Counted from the stretch's first letter, positions 34,859 through 46,929 are shown. The stretch is DNA of 64,000 nt from Beroe forskalii (GCA_011033025.1 WFMF01000020.1:372001-436000), one strand, 5' to 3'. A program made the numbers and translations. Notes: generated by a model from the letters alone, not told the origin.

Positions 34859-36404
34859 AATTTACACAATACACACACTTGGCCCCGTATAAGCTGCTCA
34901 CAGGCTCATGACTTATAAAAGAAACCAGTGTAATTGCTTCCTATTCAATGACCTCCGTGCATTTTCACTATGCCTTTTAAATGACAATTTACTTATTATC
35001 GTTGACCATTGGATCCTCGCTGATCTTATCGACCTATCTTCGAACATAGGGCATTTCGCATGTTACTCGCAGTAGCGCGCGGGGTTCAAATTAGGGGCTT
35101 TTGCGCGCGCGCATTATTTTGAATTGAGCAGAATTGAATAATTTACTAACGAATCTGATCTGACGTAACCTGCTGATGACGAAATGGCACACACGGCACA
35201 AGAAGACAGCCACACCTCAAAAGAAGTGCATTTTCAAAGAGTCTTTGATAAACTAATTTTCTAATTTCATGCGGTCTCTATAGTATCGATCTGGCAGTTT
35301 CAATTATTATTATTAGGGCTTTTAGCGACAGAATCTTTTTAGGGTAGAATCCTTTACAGAGGCAGTTCATGTAACGGCTAACAGCTTAATTCTCTTTATC
35401 ATCTTTAATGTGATGACTGATGGATGATATTCAATGACTCAGAATCTCATGTGTTCGTGGATCCATGGCAAAACCCCAAGTGGCGTCCACCTATCAATGT
35501 TTAAGCATGGTGTAAGCGTATTGACACATGTCACGTCTGATTGATCGTGTGGCGAATAGAAGCTTCGTCAGTGCGACATGCTGTGTTAATGTGCACGCTG
35601 AATCAGCAGATTAATGCGGTGCTACTCATGAATGGAGATGGATTGTGTGAGTTTTTCACAGCCACTCATGTGTGTATTAATAGATATTTATGTTATCTGA
35701 CATATGCACATAAGTGGTTAAGTTATTTCTCACTAGACAACGCCTAAATTAGAAAGTATCTACTACAAACTACAAGTAAATGTAGAATACAATACAATAG
35801 AAATATCTACAATGTCAGACGTAAAATCATGTGGAAAATCAGATGGAAAATCATATGGAAAATCATATGGAAAATCACAAATATAAAAATAAATCATAAA
35901 CATAAAGTAAAGTTTATTATTTAAGTTTTTCTAAGTGAACCGGAATGTACTTAGGTGTATGGAAGACCGAGTAATCAGGTTGTGCTGAGACATAACTAAT
36001 AAAAGTGAGATAGGTAACTGAAAATATGCACCATCCTTGGTCGTTCGAGACTTGTATGTGCCGATTAGTTAGGATATGTTCCGGGGTATGTACCACGGAA
36101 CATGTTCATATTAGTGAGTCTATTAGGGAAGTGGGGAGTTTTCCAATGATCTATCTTTGGGGAATCGTAGGCTGAAGATATCCCGGGTGAATTTGGCAAA
36201 TGAACTGATGCAATCTGGTTGAAAGAGGTAGTTTTTGAGTGTCCCACAATCAGGGATTTGATATTGTCTTTCAACGCCAGTTTACGGTGGGGGCATGTTA
36301 CGAGGATGTTTACTCGTCTTCTATGATGGGATCATGTAAAGGCAGCACTGCTAGTTCCTTCATTAGCACAGCACTCCTTGCAGTTCTTTCTCCTGACAAA
36401 GTCC
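34859..36404 (+). other. Intron 7, copy A, middle part
   Basis: Unique intron with a short tandem atggaaaatcat run (35828-35880, about four units of 14 bp) and a gcgcgcg-rich spot near 35070-35110. No gene. Confidence 0.5.
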
Positions 36405-37060
36405 TCCTTGTCTTGACCCCTCTAACTCTTGTAACCCCTCTAACTCTTGTAACCCCCTTTAACCCCTCTAACTCTTGTAACCCCCTTTAACCCCCTATCT
36501 CTTGTAACCCCCTTTAACCCCTCTAACTCTTGTAACCCCCTTTAACCCCTCTAACTCTTGTAACCCCTTTAACCCTCTAATTGGCTAATCCTCGTTAACC
36601 CCTCTATCTCTTGTAACCCCCTTTAACTCTTGTAACCCCATTAACCCCTCTATCTCTTGTACCCCCCTTTAACCCCTCTAACTCTTGTAACCCCCTTTAA
36701 CCCCTCTAATTGGCTAATCCTCGTTAACCCCTCTATCTCTTGTAACCCCCTTTAACTCTTGTAACCCCATTTAACCCCTCTAACTCTTGTAACCCCCTTT
36801 AACCCCTCTAACTCTTGTAACCCCCTTTAACCCCACTATCTCTTGTAACCCCCTTTAACCCTCTAACTCTTGTAACCCCTTTTTAACCCCACTATCTCTT
36901 GTAACCCCCTTTAACCCCTCTATCTCTTGTAACCCCCTTTAACCCCTCTAACTCTTGTAACCCCCTTTGACCCCTCTAACTCTTGTAGCCCCCTTTAACC
37001 CCTCTAACTCTTGTAACCCCCTTTAACCCCTCTAACTCTTGTAACCCCCTTTAACCCCTC
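36405..37060 (+). repeat. 28-bp pyrimidine-rich minisatellite (array A, left part)
   Basis: About 23 units of TTTAACCCCTCTAACTCTTG followed by TAACCCCC. The words CTAAC and TAAC resemble metazoan branch points, and the unit is rich in C and T. The array continues after a transposon insertion at 38421 and leads directly to the exon-8 acceptor. Small variants (tatctcttg, cgttaacccc) mark individual units. Confidence 0.93.
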
Positions 37061-37068
37061 TAATTGGC

Positions 37069-38412
37069 CCCGGTTGGAATAAAGGTTAGGTTGGTTGCCA
37101 ATCCTGTGCGAGCGAAGCGAGCACGGTAGCTTTTGATTGCGAGCGAGGTGCCGCGAAGCGGCGCCGAGCGAGCTGCAGCAGGGGTCTGGGGGCGCAGCCA
37201 CCAGCGGGGTCCAGGGGCAGAGCCCCTGGTAGGGTCTAGGGGCGAAGCCCCGAAAATTTTTTGCTAAAATGTATAATTTTGCAGGGTTTTCCTTCATTTG
37301 AGCAAGAAAATATCCGAGATTTAAACAGCGTGTTTCATTCAAAAATCTCTAATTTTTTGATTCAGAAGCCCCGAGTAGGCTACATTATGTAATTCATAAT
37401 TATTTCCACCTGACAGACAAAATTTGAATCACTTACTCACTGCTCACTATTCTTTTATTCAACCAATTGATGAATTGTAAAAGTAAATGTTCATGTTTCA
37501 AAAGATCAATTGTGTGTCAGGCTTATAACTTAATAACTAACAAATATAATCAGCTAAAAGGCTGTCGTTTGATATATTACTATCCTAAAAAAATGGAAGC
37601 ACAGATTTTTTGTTTGATAAGCGAGTCAAAACGTCACCTTTACTCATACACAGGAGTTCGAAAAATACAAATTTCAGGCTGAATATTGATCATGATTTAA
37701 TATTGTCTATGTGTCGCTGTATCTTGAATACGAATATTAGATATACTCCTGGTTTTTATTTCTAATTGGATTTTTGTTTTTGTTAAAATTAAGTCCACTC
37801 CTTAAAAGTTAAAACTCAGATCATGCCGACTGGAAGTGCAACCACCGCTTTAGAGCTTGCAAGTCGCTGTTCTCAGCAGCAGTGTTTTACTACAGCTCAC
37901 CCTCACAATAATCTAATCAGCTGCAACCAGGATCGCAACCAGGATTGCTAGAGGCCTCCAGGATTGTAAGCTCCACACAATCCTCCGAAAAAGTAACAAG
38001 TTAGTTGCTCTGGTTGCGCTAGCATGGTCCATGGAATTCTGGATATATGCTGGATTATGAGGGAAGTAGATAGACTACGCATATCCCTTCTGCAGTAATT
38101 ATTAAAGCGAGAAGGTGTAATATCATAATATGAATGATACCAACGTAGTATGTACGTTATTCAGTGTTTCTAATCCTGACTAGTGCTAAGAATAAAATGG
38201 GAATTTTATGCATTGCATACTGATGGTGATACAGTGAGTAGCAAACTATGATTGCACGTTTCACTCTCCATTTTTGAAAACTGACTGATGTAACAGTAAA
38301 ATTGTAGCTGCACACCTAATTTTAAGTCGTTAAATTCTGAAATTTCATGGTTGCTTTAACAAATAATGTTGCCCAGCTAGGATTGCCAGGATTGCAGGTT
38401 ATTCCAACCGGG
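37069..38412. mobile_element. hAT-like element inserted in the 28-bp array (copy A only)
   Basis: The ends are CCCGGTTGGAATAA and its inverse TTATTCCAACCGGG, flanked by the 8-bp duplication TAATTGGC (37061-37068 and 38413-38420). Copy B lacks it. An 8-bp target duplication is typical of hAT elements. The 1.34-kb interior has no transposase. It carries a GC-rich module at about 37105-37260 (gagctgcagcaggggtctgg, gcgcagccac, cagcggggtcc), also present in the hAT MITE at 61895, and repeated ggattgccaggattg words near the right end. Confidence 0.88.
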
Positions 38413-38420
38413 TAATTGGC

Positions 38421-38705
38421 TAATCCCCGTTAACCCCTCTTACTCTTGTAACCCCCTTTAACCCCTCTAACTCTTGTAACCCCCTTTAACCCTTCTATCT
38501 CTTGTAACCCCTTTTAACCACTCTAACTCTTGTACCCCCCTTTACCCCACTCTATTTCTTGTAACCCCCTTTAACCCCTCTAACTCTTGTACCCCCCTTT
38601 ACCCCACTCTATTTCTTGTAACCCCCTTTAACCCCTCTAACTCTTGTAACCCCCTTTAACCCCTCTAACTCTTGTAACCCCCTTTAACCCCTCTAATTGG
38701 CTAAT
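38421..38705 (+). repeat. 28-bp pyrimidine-rich minisatellite (array A, right part)
   Basis: About ten more TTTAACCCCTCTAACTCTTG-type units, ending 17 bp before the exon-8 acceptor. They supply branch-point-like and pyrimidine-rich sequence. Confidence 0.93.
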
Positions 38706-38722
38706 CCCCTCTCATCACTCAG

Positions 38723-38874
38723 GTGCCACCTCTACCGGAACACTACTCAACAGAGCTTAGTTCTCTCATGTCTTCAATGCTGGAGCAAGAGCCGGAGGAT
38801 AGACCCACTGTCTCAGATATTCTGCATCAGAAATTCATCAGAGCCTACATCCAGATATTCATCAAACGTAACAG
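38723..38874 (+). CDS. NEK4: NEK4-like kinase, exon 8 (end of kinase domain, copy A)
   Basis: 152 nt after tcatcactcag, ending in phase 2 (AAC AG|gttagg). It encodes VPPLPEHYSTELSSLMSSML, EQEPEDRPTVSDIL and HQKFIRAYIQIFIKRN, residues 221-270. The E-x-R-P-T block and the I-L-x-x-x-F-I helix close the kinase C-lobe. Copy B (53356-53507) differs by two silent-looking changes. Confidence 0.92.
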
Positions 38875-39050
38875 GTTAGGGAGCATCATATGTATGTATG
38901 TATTACTAATCAGATGGGAGCTGAAGTTTACCGAATATTTCACGTTCGATTCAACTTATAAGTTGAAATAAGTTGAAATATTTGAATTATAATCTTTCCT
39001 TACTTTGTTAGAATTATGTTCAACAATTTTACCAACATTGACTCTATCAG
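38875..39050 (+). other. Intron 8, copy A
   Basis: Short AT-rich intron ending gactctatcag. An ATG at 39016 opens the downstream frame but lies in the intron. Confidence 0.8.
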
Positions 39051-40210
39051 GGTTAGTTCCGGCAAAGGAAAGGACGCCAAAGAGACCCCTAAGCAGAGGA
39101 ACTCTAATAGCAACTCCTCAAACCCTGAAATACCCACGAAGCTAGAAAATCTACAAATCTGGAGAAGTCCGTTACCGCTGAGAGACCCCCAGCGGCAGAA
39201 CCCCCTGCTGAGAATCACCAGAGAGTGAGTGTAGACACGGAGTGAAGTTACATTCTCCTTGCCTCCTCGTCAAGAAGGAGACACTCCCAGAGCACTACCT
39301 CATCAGAAACCGTCCAAACGCAGCACCGCAGTGGACAGCAAGCAGGACAGCGAGGAGACAGACACCAAACCTTCCAGCAAGCGACTCTCCAACTCCAACC
39401 ACCTATCCCTTATCCCTTCGGTTGTAGATCTGCTGAAGAACGAGGACAGTAAGACTTCGGACAATGTGGAATCCGCCTTCACCCGTGTGGATTCCAAGCG
39501 GAGACTCTCCAAGGAGAAGTTCGAGGAGCCTCCCCCAGTCTCCCAGATAAGGGTGGGGAAGAGGAGGATAGAAGAAAGAGGGAAAAGGGGGTCTTCGAGG
39601 AAAGTCCCACCCCTTTTTTTTCCTCCGTTTACCCCCTAGTCCACTCGACATTAGGAAGGAAAGGTGGTCAAAATTTGGGGGTCTTCTGGGATGAAAAGGA
39701 AAACTTATGCTCCTTCAAACCCCAAAATAAACTTTTCCCCAAAAGACCTCCCCTTTAAGGTGTCCACCCAGCCCCTTTTAAAAACCCCAGCCGAACCAAG
39801 ACCGCCCCCTCCAAGACCTCAAGGGCCCAAGGGGCCAAAAACCCAGTCCTGGAAAAACCCCAAAGCGGCCGAGACCCCCCGATCCCCCAGAACGTCCACG
39901 TGTGTCGACCCCCAGTCCCGGTCAAAGACCAAGTCCCAGGGGTTTGACAACCTTCTTCAGGGAAAGGGGCCGGGGGGTTTAACTCTGGGGCCTTCCCCCT
40001 CCGGAAAACCGACTGTTGCCGAAAAGGAAAAAACCCCGCAGGACCGAGACCTGTCAGCCAGAGGGCCCCCAGTCCTCAACTCCCCCTTAGATCGAATGTC
40101 AGTCCCCATGGGTCGGATAACCCGGGAAGAGTAGAACCCTGGGGTTTTCCTTGGCAACCTCCGCCCCCAAGTTAGAAGGGTCCTGTAAAGTCTTTCCCCC
40201 GCAGGCCCTT
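39051..40210 (+). pseudogene. NEK4: NEK4-like exon 9, copy A: broken and truncated
   Basis: This aligns to 53680-54965 but is disrupted. The frame is intact to about 39140. It then shifts repeatedly because of one- or few-base losses and gains, mostly in homopolymers (for example gctagaaaatctacaaatct against gctagaaaaatcttccaaat in copy B). Between 39560 and 40200 it is heavily altered and shortened, with runs such as tttttttt and cccc replacing ordered codons. It ends abruptly at about 40210, where exon-3 array sequence begins. It may be a genuine decayed exon. The error style, confined to this stretch and the next array, looks more like unpolished long-read consensus. Confidence 0.8.
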
Positions 40211-43200
40211 CTCTCTGCCAGGTAAGTACTGTGAGGAGGGACCTACACACCTGGCTCTCTGCCAGGTAAGTGAGGAGGACACCTACCTGGCTCTCTGCCA
40301 GGTAAGTACTGCAGGGAGGGACCTACACCTGGCTCTCTGCCAGGTAGTACTGCGAGGAGGGACCTACACACCTGGCTCTCTGCCCAGGTAAGTGAGGGAG
40401 GACCTACACACCTGGCTCTCTGCCAGGTAAGTGAGGAGGACCTACACACCTGGCTCTCTGCCAGGTAAGTGAGGAGGGACCTACACACCTGGCTCTCTGC
40501 CAGGTAAGCGAGGGGGACACACCTGGCTCTCTGCCAGGTAAGTGAGGAGGGGGACACACACCTGGCTCTCGCCAGGTAAGTGAGGGAGGGACCTACACAC
40601 CTGGCTCTGCCAGGTAAGTGAGGAGGGACCTGCACACCTGGCTCTCTGCCAGGTAAGAGAAAGAGGGAGGGACCTACACCTGGCTCTCTGCCAGGTAAGT
40701 ACTGAGGAGGGACCTACACACCTGGCTCTCTGCCAGGTAAGTGAGGAGGGACCTACACACCTGGCTCTCTGCCAGGTAAGTGAGGAGGACCTACACACCT
40801 GGCTCTCTGCCAGGTAAGTACTGGAGGAGGACCTACACACCTGGCTCTGCCAGGTAAGTACTGCGAGGAGGACTACACCTGGCTCTCTGCCAGGTAAGTA
40901 CTGCGAGGGAGGGACCACCTGGCTCTCTGCCAGGTAAGTGAGGAGGACCTACACACACCTGGCTCTCTGCCAGGTAAGCTCGTGAGGAGGGACCTACACC
41001 TGGCTCTCTGCCAGGTAAGTACTGAGGGAGGGACCTACACACCTGGCTCTCTGCCAGGTAAGTGAGGAGGGACTACACACCTGGCTCTCTGCCAGGTAAG
41101 TACGAGGAGGGACCTACACACCTGGCTCTCTGCCAGGTAAGTACTGCGAGGGGGGACCTACACACCTGGCTCTGCCAGGTAAGTACTGAGGAGGGACCTA
41201 CACACCTGGCTCTCTGCCAGGTAAGTACGAGGAGGACCTACACACCTGGCTCTCTGCCAGGTAAGTGAGGGAGGGACCTACACACACCTGGCTCTCTGCC
41301 AGGTAAGTGAGAGGGACCTACACACCTGGCTCTCTGCCAGGTAAGTACTATAGAGGGGGGACCTACACACCTGGCTCTGCCAGGTAAGTGAGGAGGGACC
41401 TACACCTGGCTCTCTGCCAGGTAAGTGAGGGGACCTACACACCTGGCTCTCTGCCAGGTAAGTGAGGAGGGACCTACACACCTGGCTCTGCCAGGTAAGT
41501 GAGGAGGGACCTACACACCTGGCTCTCTGCCAGGTAAGTGAGAGGGGACCTACACACCTGGCTCTCTGCCAGGTAAGTGAGGAGGGGACCTACACACCTG
41601 GCTCTGCCAGGTAAGTGAGGAGGGGACCTACACACCTGGCTCTCTGCCAGGTAAGTGAGGAGGACCTGCACACACCTGGCTCTCTGCCAGGTAAGTGAGG
41701 GAGGGGACCTACACACCTGGCTCTCTGCCAGGTAAGTACTGCGAGGGAGGGACCTACACCTGGCTCTCTGCCAGGTAAGTGAGGGAGGGACCTACACTGG
41801 CACCTGGCCTCTGCCAGGTAAGTGAGGAGGGAGGGGACCTACACGCCTGGCTCTCTGCCAGGTAAGTGAGGGAGGGGACCTACACCTGGCTCTCTGCCAG
41901 GTAAGTACTGAGGAGGGGACCTACACCTGGCTCTCTGCCAGGTAAGTACTGCGAGGAGGGGACCTACACCTGGCTCTGCCAGGTAAGTACTGAGGGAGGG
42001 ACCTACACACCTGGCTCTCTGCCAGGTAGGGTACCTACACACACCTGGTGAGGGGAGGGGACCTACACACCTGGCTCTCTGCCAGGTAAGTACTGCGAGG
42101 AGGACCTACACCTGGCTCTCTGCCAGGTAAGTACTGCGAGGGAGGGGACCTACACACCTGGCTCTCTGCCAGGTAAGTGAGGGAGGGGACCTACACACCT
42201 GGCTCTCTGCCAGGTAAGTACTGTGAGGGAGGGGACCTACACACCTGGCTCTCTGCCAGGTAAGTACTGCGAGGGAGGGGACCTACACACCTGGCTCTCT
42301 GCCAGGCAAGGCTGAGGGAGGGACCTACACACCTGGCTCTCTGCCAGGTAAGTACTGTGAGGAGGGACCTACACACCTGGCTCTCTGCCAGGTAAGTACT
42401 GTGAGGAGGGACCTACACACCTGGCTCTCTGCCAGGTAAGTACTGAGGGAGGGGACCTACACACCTGGCTCTCTGCCAGGTAAGTACTGTGAGGGAGGGG
42501 ACCTACACACCTGGCTCTCTGCCAGGTAAGTGAGGGAGGGGACCTACACACCTGGCTCTCTGCCAGGTAAGTACTGAGGGAGGGGACCTACACACCTGGC
42601 TCTGCCAGGTAAGTACGTGAGGGAGGGGACCTACACACCTGGCTCTCTGCCAGGTAAGTGAGGGAGGGGACCTACACACCTGGCTCTCTGCCAGGTAAGT
42701 ACTGCGAGGGAGGGGACCTACACACCTGGCTCTCTGCCAGGTAAGTACTGAGGGGAGGGGGACTACACACCTGGCTCTCTGCCAGGTAAGTACTGCGAGG
42801 GAGGGGACCACACCTGGCTCTGCCAGGTAAGTACTGTGAGGGAGGGACCTACACACCTGGCTCTCTGCCAGGTAAGTACTGAGGAGGGACCTACACACCT
42901 GGCTCTCTGCCAGGTAAGTGAGGAGGGACCTACACACCTGGCTCTCTGCCAGGTAAGTGAGGAGGACCTACACCTGGCTCTGCCAGGTAGGGGGACACAC
43001 CTGGCTCTCTGCCAGGTAAGTGAGGAGGACCTACACACCTGGCTCTCTGCCATTGAGTAAGTACTGAGGGAGGGACCTACACACCTGGCTCTCTGCCAAG
43101 TAAAGTGAGGAGGGACCTACATAGCTCTGCCAGGTAAGTAAGTACTGCGAGGAGGGACCTACACACCTGGCTCTCTGCCAGGTAAGTACTGCGAGGGAGG

Positions 43201-43231
43201 GGACCTACACACCTGGCTCTCTGCCAGGTAA
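40210..43231 (+). repeat. Exon-3 end plus donor minisatellite (array B, ~70 units)
   Basis: About seventy units of the same family as 28066-29130, but with no complete exon 3 before them. Units vary from about 33 to 47 bp because of many one- and two-base losses, such as ggctctgccagg for ggctctctgccagg and gaggagggac for gagggaggggac. Array A lacks this variety. The last two units (from about 43187) are clean again and join intron at gtaagtactacgtttgac. The long minus-strand frames here are artefacts of the repeat. Confidence 0.93.
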
Positions 43232-43280
43232 GTACTACGTTTGACTTTGGACTGGTTAGTCAATTCTCTGCTCTCTTCAG

Positions 43281-43358
43281 GAAAGGGGAGCACGTGGAGG
43301 AGCTGAAGATTATCCTGTGGTTCGTTCAGATCGCTCTTGCTCTCCAGTACCTGCACGG
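43281..43358 (+). CDS. NEK4: NEK4-like kinase, exon 4 (copy B, extended by 11 nt)
   Basis: The first 67 nt match exon 4 of copy A. The copy-A donor (CAG|gtcagt) is absent here. The sequence runs on CTCCAG-TACCTGCACGG, then gtgaaat. The 11 added bases are the first 11 bases of exon 5, and they replace exactly 11 intron bases of copy A. If spliced at CACGG|gtgaaa to the shifted acceptor of exon 5B (44080), the peptide ALALQYLHGKNILHRDLK is kept. Without that shift the frame would be lost. Confidence 0.75.
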
Positions 43359-44080
43359 GTGAAATGTATACGTGTAAAATGTACAAGGTATATTGTACTA
43401 TGTATGGTCAATGGTGCACATTGTACAGTATACCTAATGAAGTGTACATTTCGTATATTGTTTAGTACATGCTTACAGTATCTATAGTGTGCAGTGTATT
43501 ACTGATTACATGGTTAGTAGATGAAAATACAATTTATTTTCTTCACCACTTTACTGAAAACATCTATTGGCACGAAATTTGTATATTTGGGGATTTTAGG
43601 GAAAAAACTGCATAAGTTTCGAACCCCCAAAAGTTCGACCCCCAAAATTATTTTCCCTAAATTTAATATTTGCTAATTTATTATTCAGAACGTATGACTG
43701 TTCCAATGAAACTTAATTGCACCTCCGCACTGGGAAAATCCAATCAGAAACAACGTTTAATAGAGAAAATGAGAATCAACGTATAAAAAGTTTTTCGGCA
43801 CTTTACAATCAAATCATATGATATATTTATAAATATGAATGATAGGCTACCTTTCAGTGTAAAAATTCGTTTCACAAGATTAAATTTTCACGTTTAAAAT
43901 GTCACATGTGGATTAGGTGTACCCGAATCAGATAATTTTTCAACAGACTATTTTGTCAATATTTATCATATCGCCGGCCCCTCAGCCCATTTCATTTTTG
44001 AAGAGTACGCTATTTCTCATACCTTTCCTTCGCATGAGTTAATTAAAGAATTTATGATAATATTTTTTCAGTACCTGCAG
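43359..44080 (+). other. Intron 4, copy B
   Basis: Matches 29253-29949 with small indels. Its inferred boundaries are moved 11 bases downstream relative to copy A. Confidence 0.65.
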
Positions 44081-44108
44081 CAAGAACATTCTTCACAGAG
44101 ACCTAAAG
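44081..44108 (+). CDS. NEK4: NEK4-like kinase, exon 5 (catalytic loop, copy B, shortened)
   Basis: Copy A reads cag|TACCTGCACGGCAAG. Copy B reads cagTACCTGCAG|CAAG, having lost two bases. The old acceptor would give a frameshifted YLQQEHSSQRPK. Using the new AG at 44080 and the extended exon 4B gives GGC-AAG-AAC, hence GKNILHRDLK, with the catalytic Asp kept. The donor is AAG|gtaagg. Assembly error is the main alternative. Confidence 0.7.
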
Positions 44109-44774
44109 GTAAGGAACAATTTAGAAGTAAAGTATAAAAATGTGCAGTGTACTTTATATCCGGTTTCAGAACCACTGTAATAGAATTTTATGGCTTTGAA
44201 ATTCAAATATAAAGACACGTACATTTGGCAAAAGTTCATAAGTTCCCGACTGCATATGTAACCTTACTAATGGAATATTCAAATATTTCATCATATTACT
44301 CACCGTTGGTACGCAATGTCTCTAACCTGATAAAGAACATTTATAATCCCTAAAAGCATAAATAATTCAGTAAATTCAAATGAAATGCATCGGTGTGCAG
44401 TACGTACTTGTTCTAGCATTATCTAAGTCTACCTAACAAATTAATAACCTAATAACTTTTAAAAAGAAATTCAAAGTGGCTACATTGATTATGGTTACAT
44501 TTTCATAAGAAATGATTGGAGAGAATATTATTTACCTCCCTCTTGTACTTCTTCAATCTGATATTTTAAAGGAAATTTCAGATCAACTTTGAAGTTTGAC
44601 TCTCTTGCAGTGTACTTTTGTTTAATCACATTCAAGAAACGTTTTACTTTGAAAACGGTGTGCAACTTGAATCAAATCTAATCTCATTTCAAGCTGCAAT
44701 TTCAAATCAAATCAAATCACTGCGTTCATTTGAAATGGCGTAGGTTATTCTCCTTCATTAATAATCTTAAATCT
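44109..44774 (+). other. Intron 5, copy B, unique part
   Basis: Matches 29978-30654 closely. No gene. Confidence 0.7.
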
Positions 44775-45539
44775 CAGACTTGAAATCTCATACTCAACCC
44801 ACATTAATCTCAGACTCAACCCACATTCATATCAGACTCAACCCACATTCATCTCATACTCAGCCCACATTCATCTCAGACTCAAGCCACATTAATCTCA
44901 GACTCAAGCCACATTCATACCAGACTCAACCCACATTCATCTCAGACTCAACCCACATTCATCTCAGACTCAACCCACAATCATATCAGACTCAACCCAC
45001 ATTCATATCAGACTCAAGCCACATTAATCTCAGACTCAACCCACATAAATCTCAGACTCAACCCACATTCATCTCAGACTCAACCCACATTCATCTCAGA
45101 CTCAACCCACATTCATATCAGACTCAACCCACATTCATATCAGACTCAACCCACATTCATATCAGACTCAACCCACATTCATATCAGACTCAACCCACAT
45201 TCATCTCAGACTCAACCCACATTCATCTCTGACTCAAGCCACATTCATATCAGACTCAACCCACATTCATATCAGACTCAACCCGTATTCATCTCAGACT
45301 CAAGCCACATTCATATCAGACTCAACCCACATTCATCTCTGACTCAAGCCACATTCATCTCAGACTCAACCCACATTCATCTCTGACTCAAGCCACATTC
45401 ATCTCTGACTCAAGCCACATTCATATCAGACTCAAGCTACATTCATTTCAGACTCAGCCCACATTCATCTCAGACTCATCCCACATTCATCTCAGACTCA
45501 ACCCACATTCATCTCAGACTCAACCCACATTCTTCTCAG
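44775..45539 (+). repeat. Exon-6 acceptor-side minisatellite, 22 bp (array B, ~35 units)
   Basis: About 35 units of ACTCAACCCACATTCATCTC plus AG, with variants ATATCAG, CTCTGAC and caagccac. The last (cacattcttctcag) is the acceptor of exon 6B. Copy A has only about ten units. The 150-codon frame at 44780-45232 is a read-through of the 22-bp unit. Confidence 0.94.
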
Positions 45540-45701
45540 ACCCAGAACATATTCCTGACTCACAAGAACGAGATAATAAAGCTGGGAGACTTGGGGATCG
45601 CCAGACAGTTATCCGGTACTCAGGACATGGCAAAGACCATCATTGGAACCCCCTACTACATGTCACCGGAACTGTTCAGTAACAGACCTTACAACTTCAA
45701 G
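45540..45701 (+). CDS. NEK4: NEK4-like kinase, exon 6 (DLG to SPE, copy B)
   Basis: 162 nt encoding the same 54 residues as copy A. The few base changes (ACT for ACC, CAG-TTA for CAA-TTG, GCA for GCT) are all synonymous. DLG, GTPYY and SPE are intact. Synonymous-only change suggests both sequences come from functional alleles or a very recent duplication. Confidence 0.92.
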
Positions 45702-46825
45702 GTGCGTATCTAGGGGTTACCATGGTATCCATGGTATCTAGGGGTCACCATGGAACCCCCTATAACACTTGTTACTGAGCTGTTCAGTAAAAGACCTTAC
45801 AACTTCAAGGTGCGTATCTAGGGGTTACCATGGTAACCGTGGTATCTAGTATAGGGGTTACCATGGTATCCCCTATAACACATGTTACTGAACTGTTCAG
45901 TAAAAGACCTTACAACATCAAGGTGCGTATCTAGGGGTTACCATGGTAACCATGGTATCTAGTATAGGGGTCACCATGGTAACCATGGTATCTAGTATAG
46001 GGGTAGCCATGGTACCCCCTACTACATGTTACTGAGCTGAACTGTTCAGTAACAGACCTTACAACTTCAAGGTGCGTATCTAGGGGTTACCATGGTAACC
46101 ATGGTATCTAGTATAGGGGTCACCATGGTAACCATGGTATCTAGTATAGGGGTCACCATGGTATCCCCTATAACACTTGTTACTGAGCTGTTCAGTAACA
46201 GACCTTACAACTTCAAGGTACGTATCTAGGGGTTTCCATGGTAACCATGGTGTCTAGGGGTTACCATGGTAACCATGGTTATGGTATCTAGTATAGGGGT
46301 CACCATGGTATCCCTTACTACATGTCACCTGAACTGTTCAGTAACAGACCTTACAACTTCAAGGTGAGTATCTGGGGGTTACCATGGTAACCATGGTATC
46401 TATTATAGGGGATACCATGGTAACCATGGTATCTAGTATAGTCACCATGGTACCCTCTATTAAACATGTTACCTGAGCTGAACTGTTCAGTAACAGACCT
46501 TACAACTTCAAGGTGCGTATCTAGCCCGGGTTACCATGGTAACCATGTGTCTAGGGGTTACCATGGTATCTAGGGGTTACCATGGTAACCATGGGATCTA
46601 GGGGTTACCATGGTGACCATGGTATCTAGGGGTTACCATGGTAACCATGGTGTCTAGGGGTTACCATGGTACCCCCTATAACACTTGTTACTGAACTGTT
46701 CAGTAACAGACCTAACAACTTCAAGGTGCGTATCTAGGGGTTACCATGGTAACCATGGTGTCTAGTAAAGGGGTAACGATGGTATCCAGGGGTGACCATG
46801 GTATCCCCTATAGCACATGGTAACC
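45702..46825 (+). repeat. Exon-6 end plus donor repeat (array B, ~7 extra exon ends)
   Basis: Same organisation as 31029-32450. Copies of the exon end with the donor gtgcgt or gtacgt lie near 45780, 45890, 46030, 46190, 46325, 46480 and 46690. Two of the early ones read agtaaaagacc in place of agtaacagacc. The order of units differs from copy A, so there has been gain, loss or exchange of units. Confidence 0.93.
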
Positions 46826-46929
46826 CTACCATATAAGTAGAGTAGTTGGTACTTGATAGCATATGAAACTGTGTTGCTCTCTTCCTTCATTAAATGTTTT
46901 ATTGAAGCTTCTCGTACCAATCCCTTTAA

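Larger units (their letters stand above)
28066..40210 (+). repeat. Tandem segmental copy A (exons 4-9)
   Basis: From inside the exon-3 array to a point within exon 9, this segment matches 40210-54965 in order and orientation. Exons, introns and non-coding minisatellites are all shared. Differences are scattered substitutions, short indels, repeat-unit numbers and three clean transposon insertions (one in A, two in B). The right end, 39140-40210, is rich in frameshifting indels. Confidence 0.9.

Noticed and set aside
40243..43386. Long minus-strand frames repeating a YLAESQVCRS-like peptide
   Set aside because: They are translations of the exon-3 minisatellite on the wrong strand and change frame at every unit with an indel.
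44780..45232. 150-codon plus-strand frame of 22-bp repeats
   Set aside because: It is intronic repeat read-through. Its period, not selection, keeps it open.
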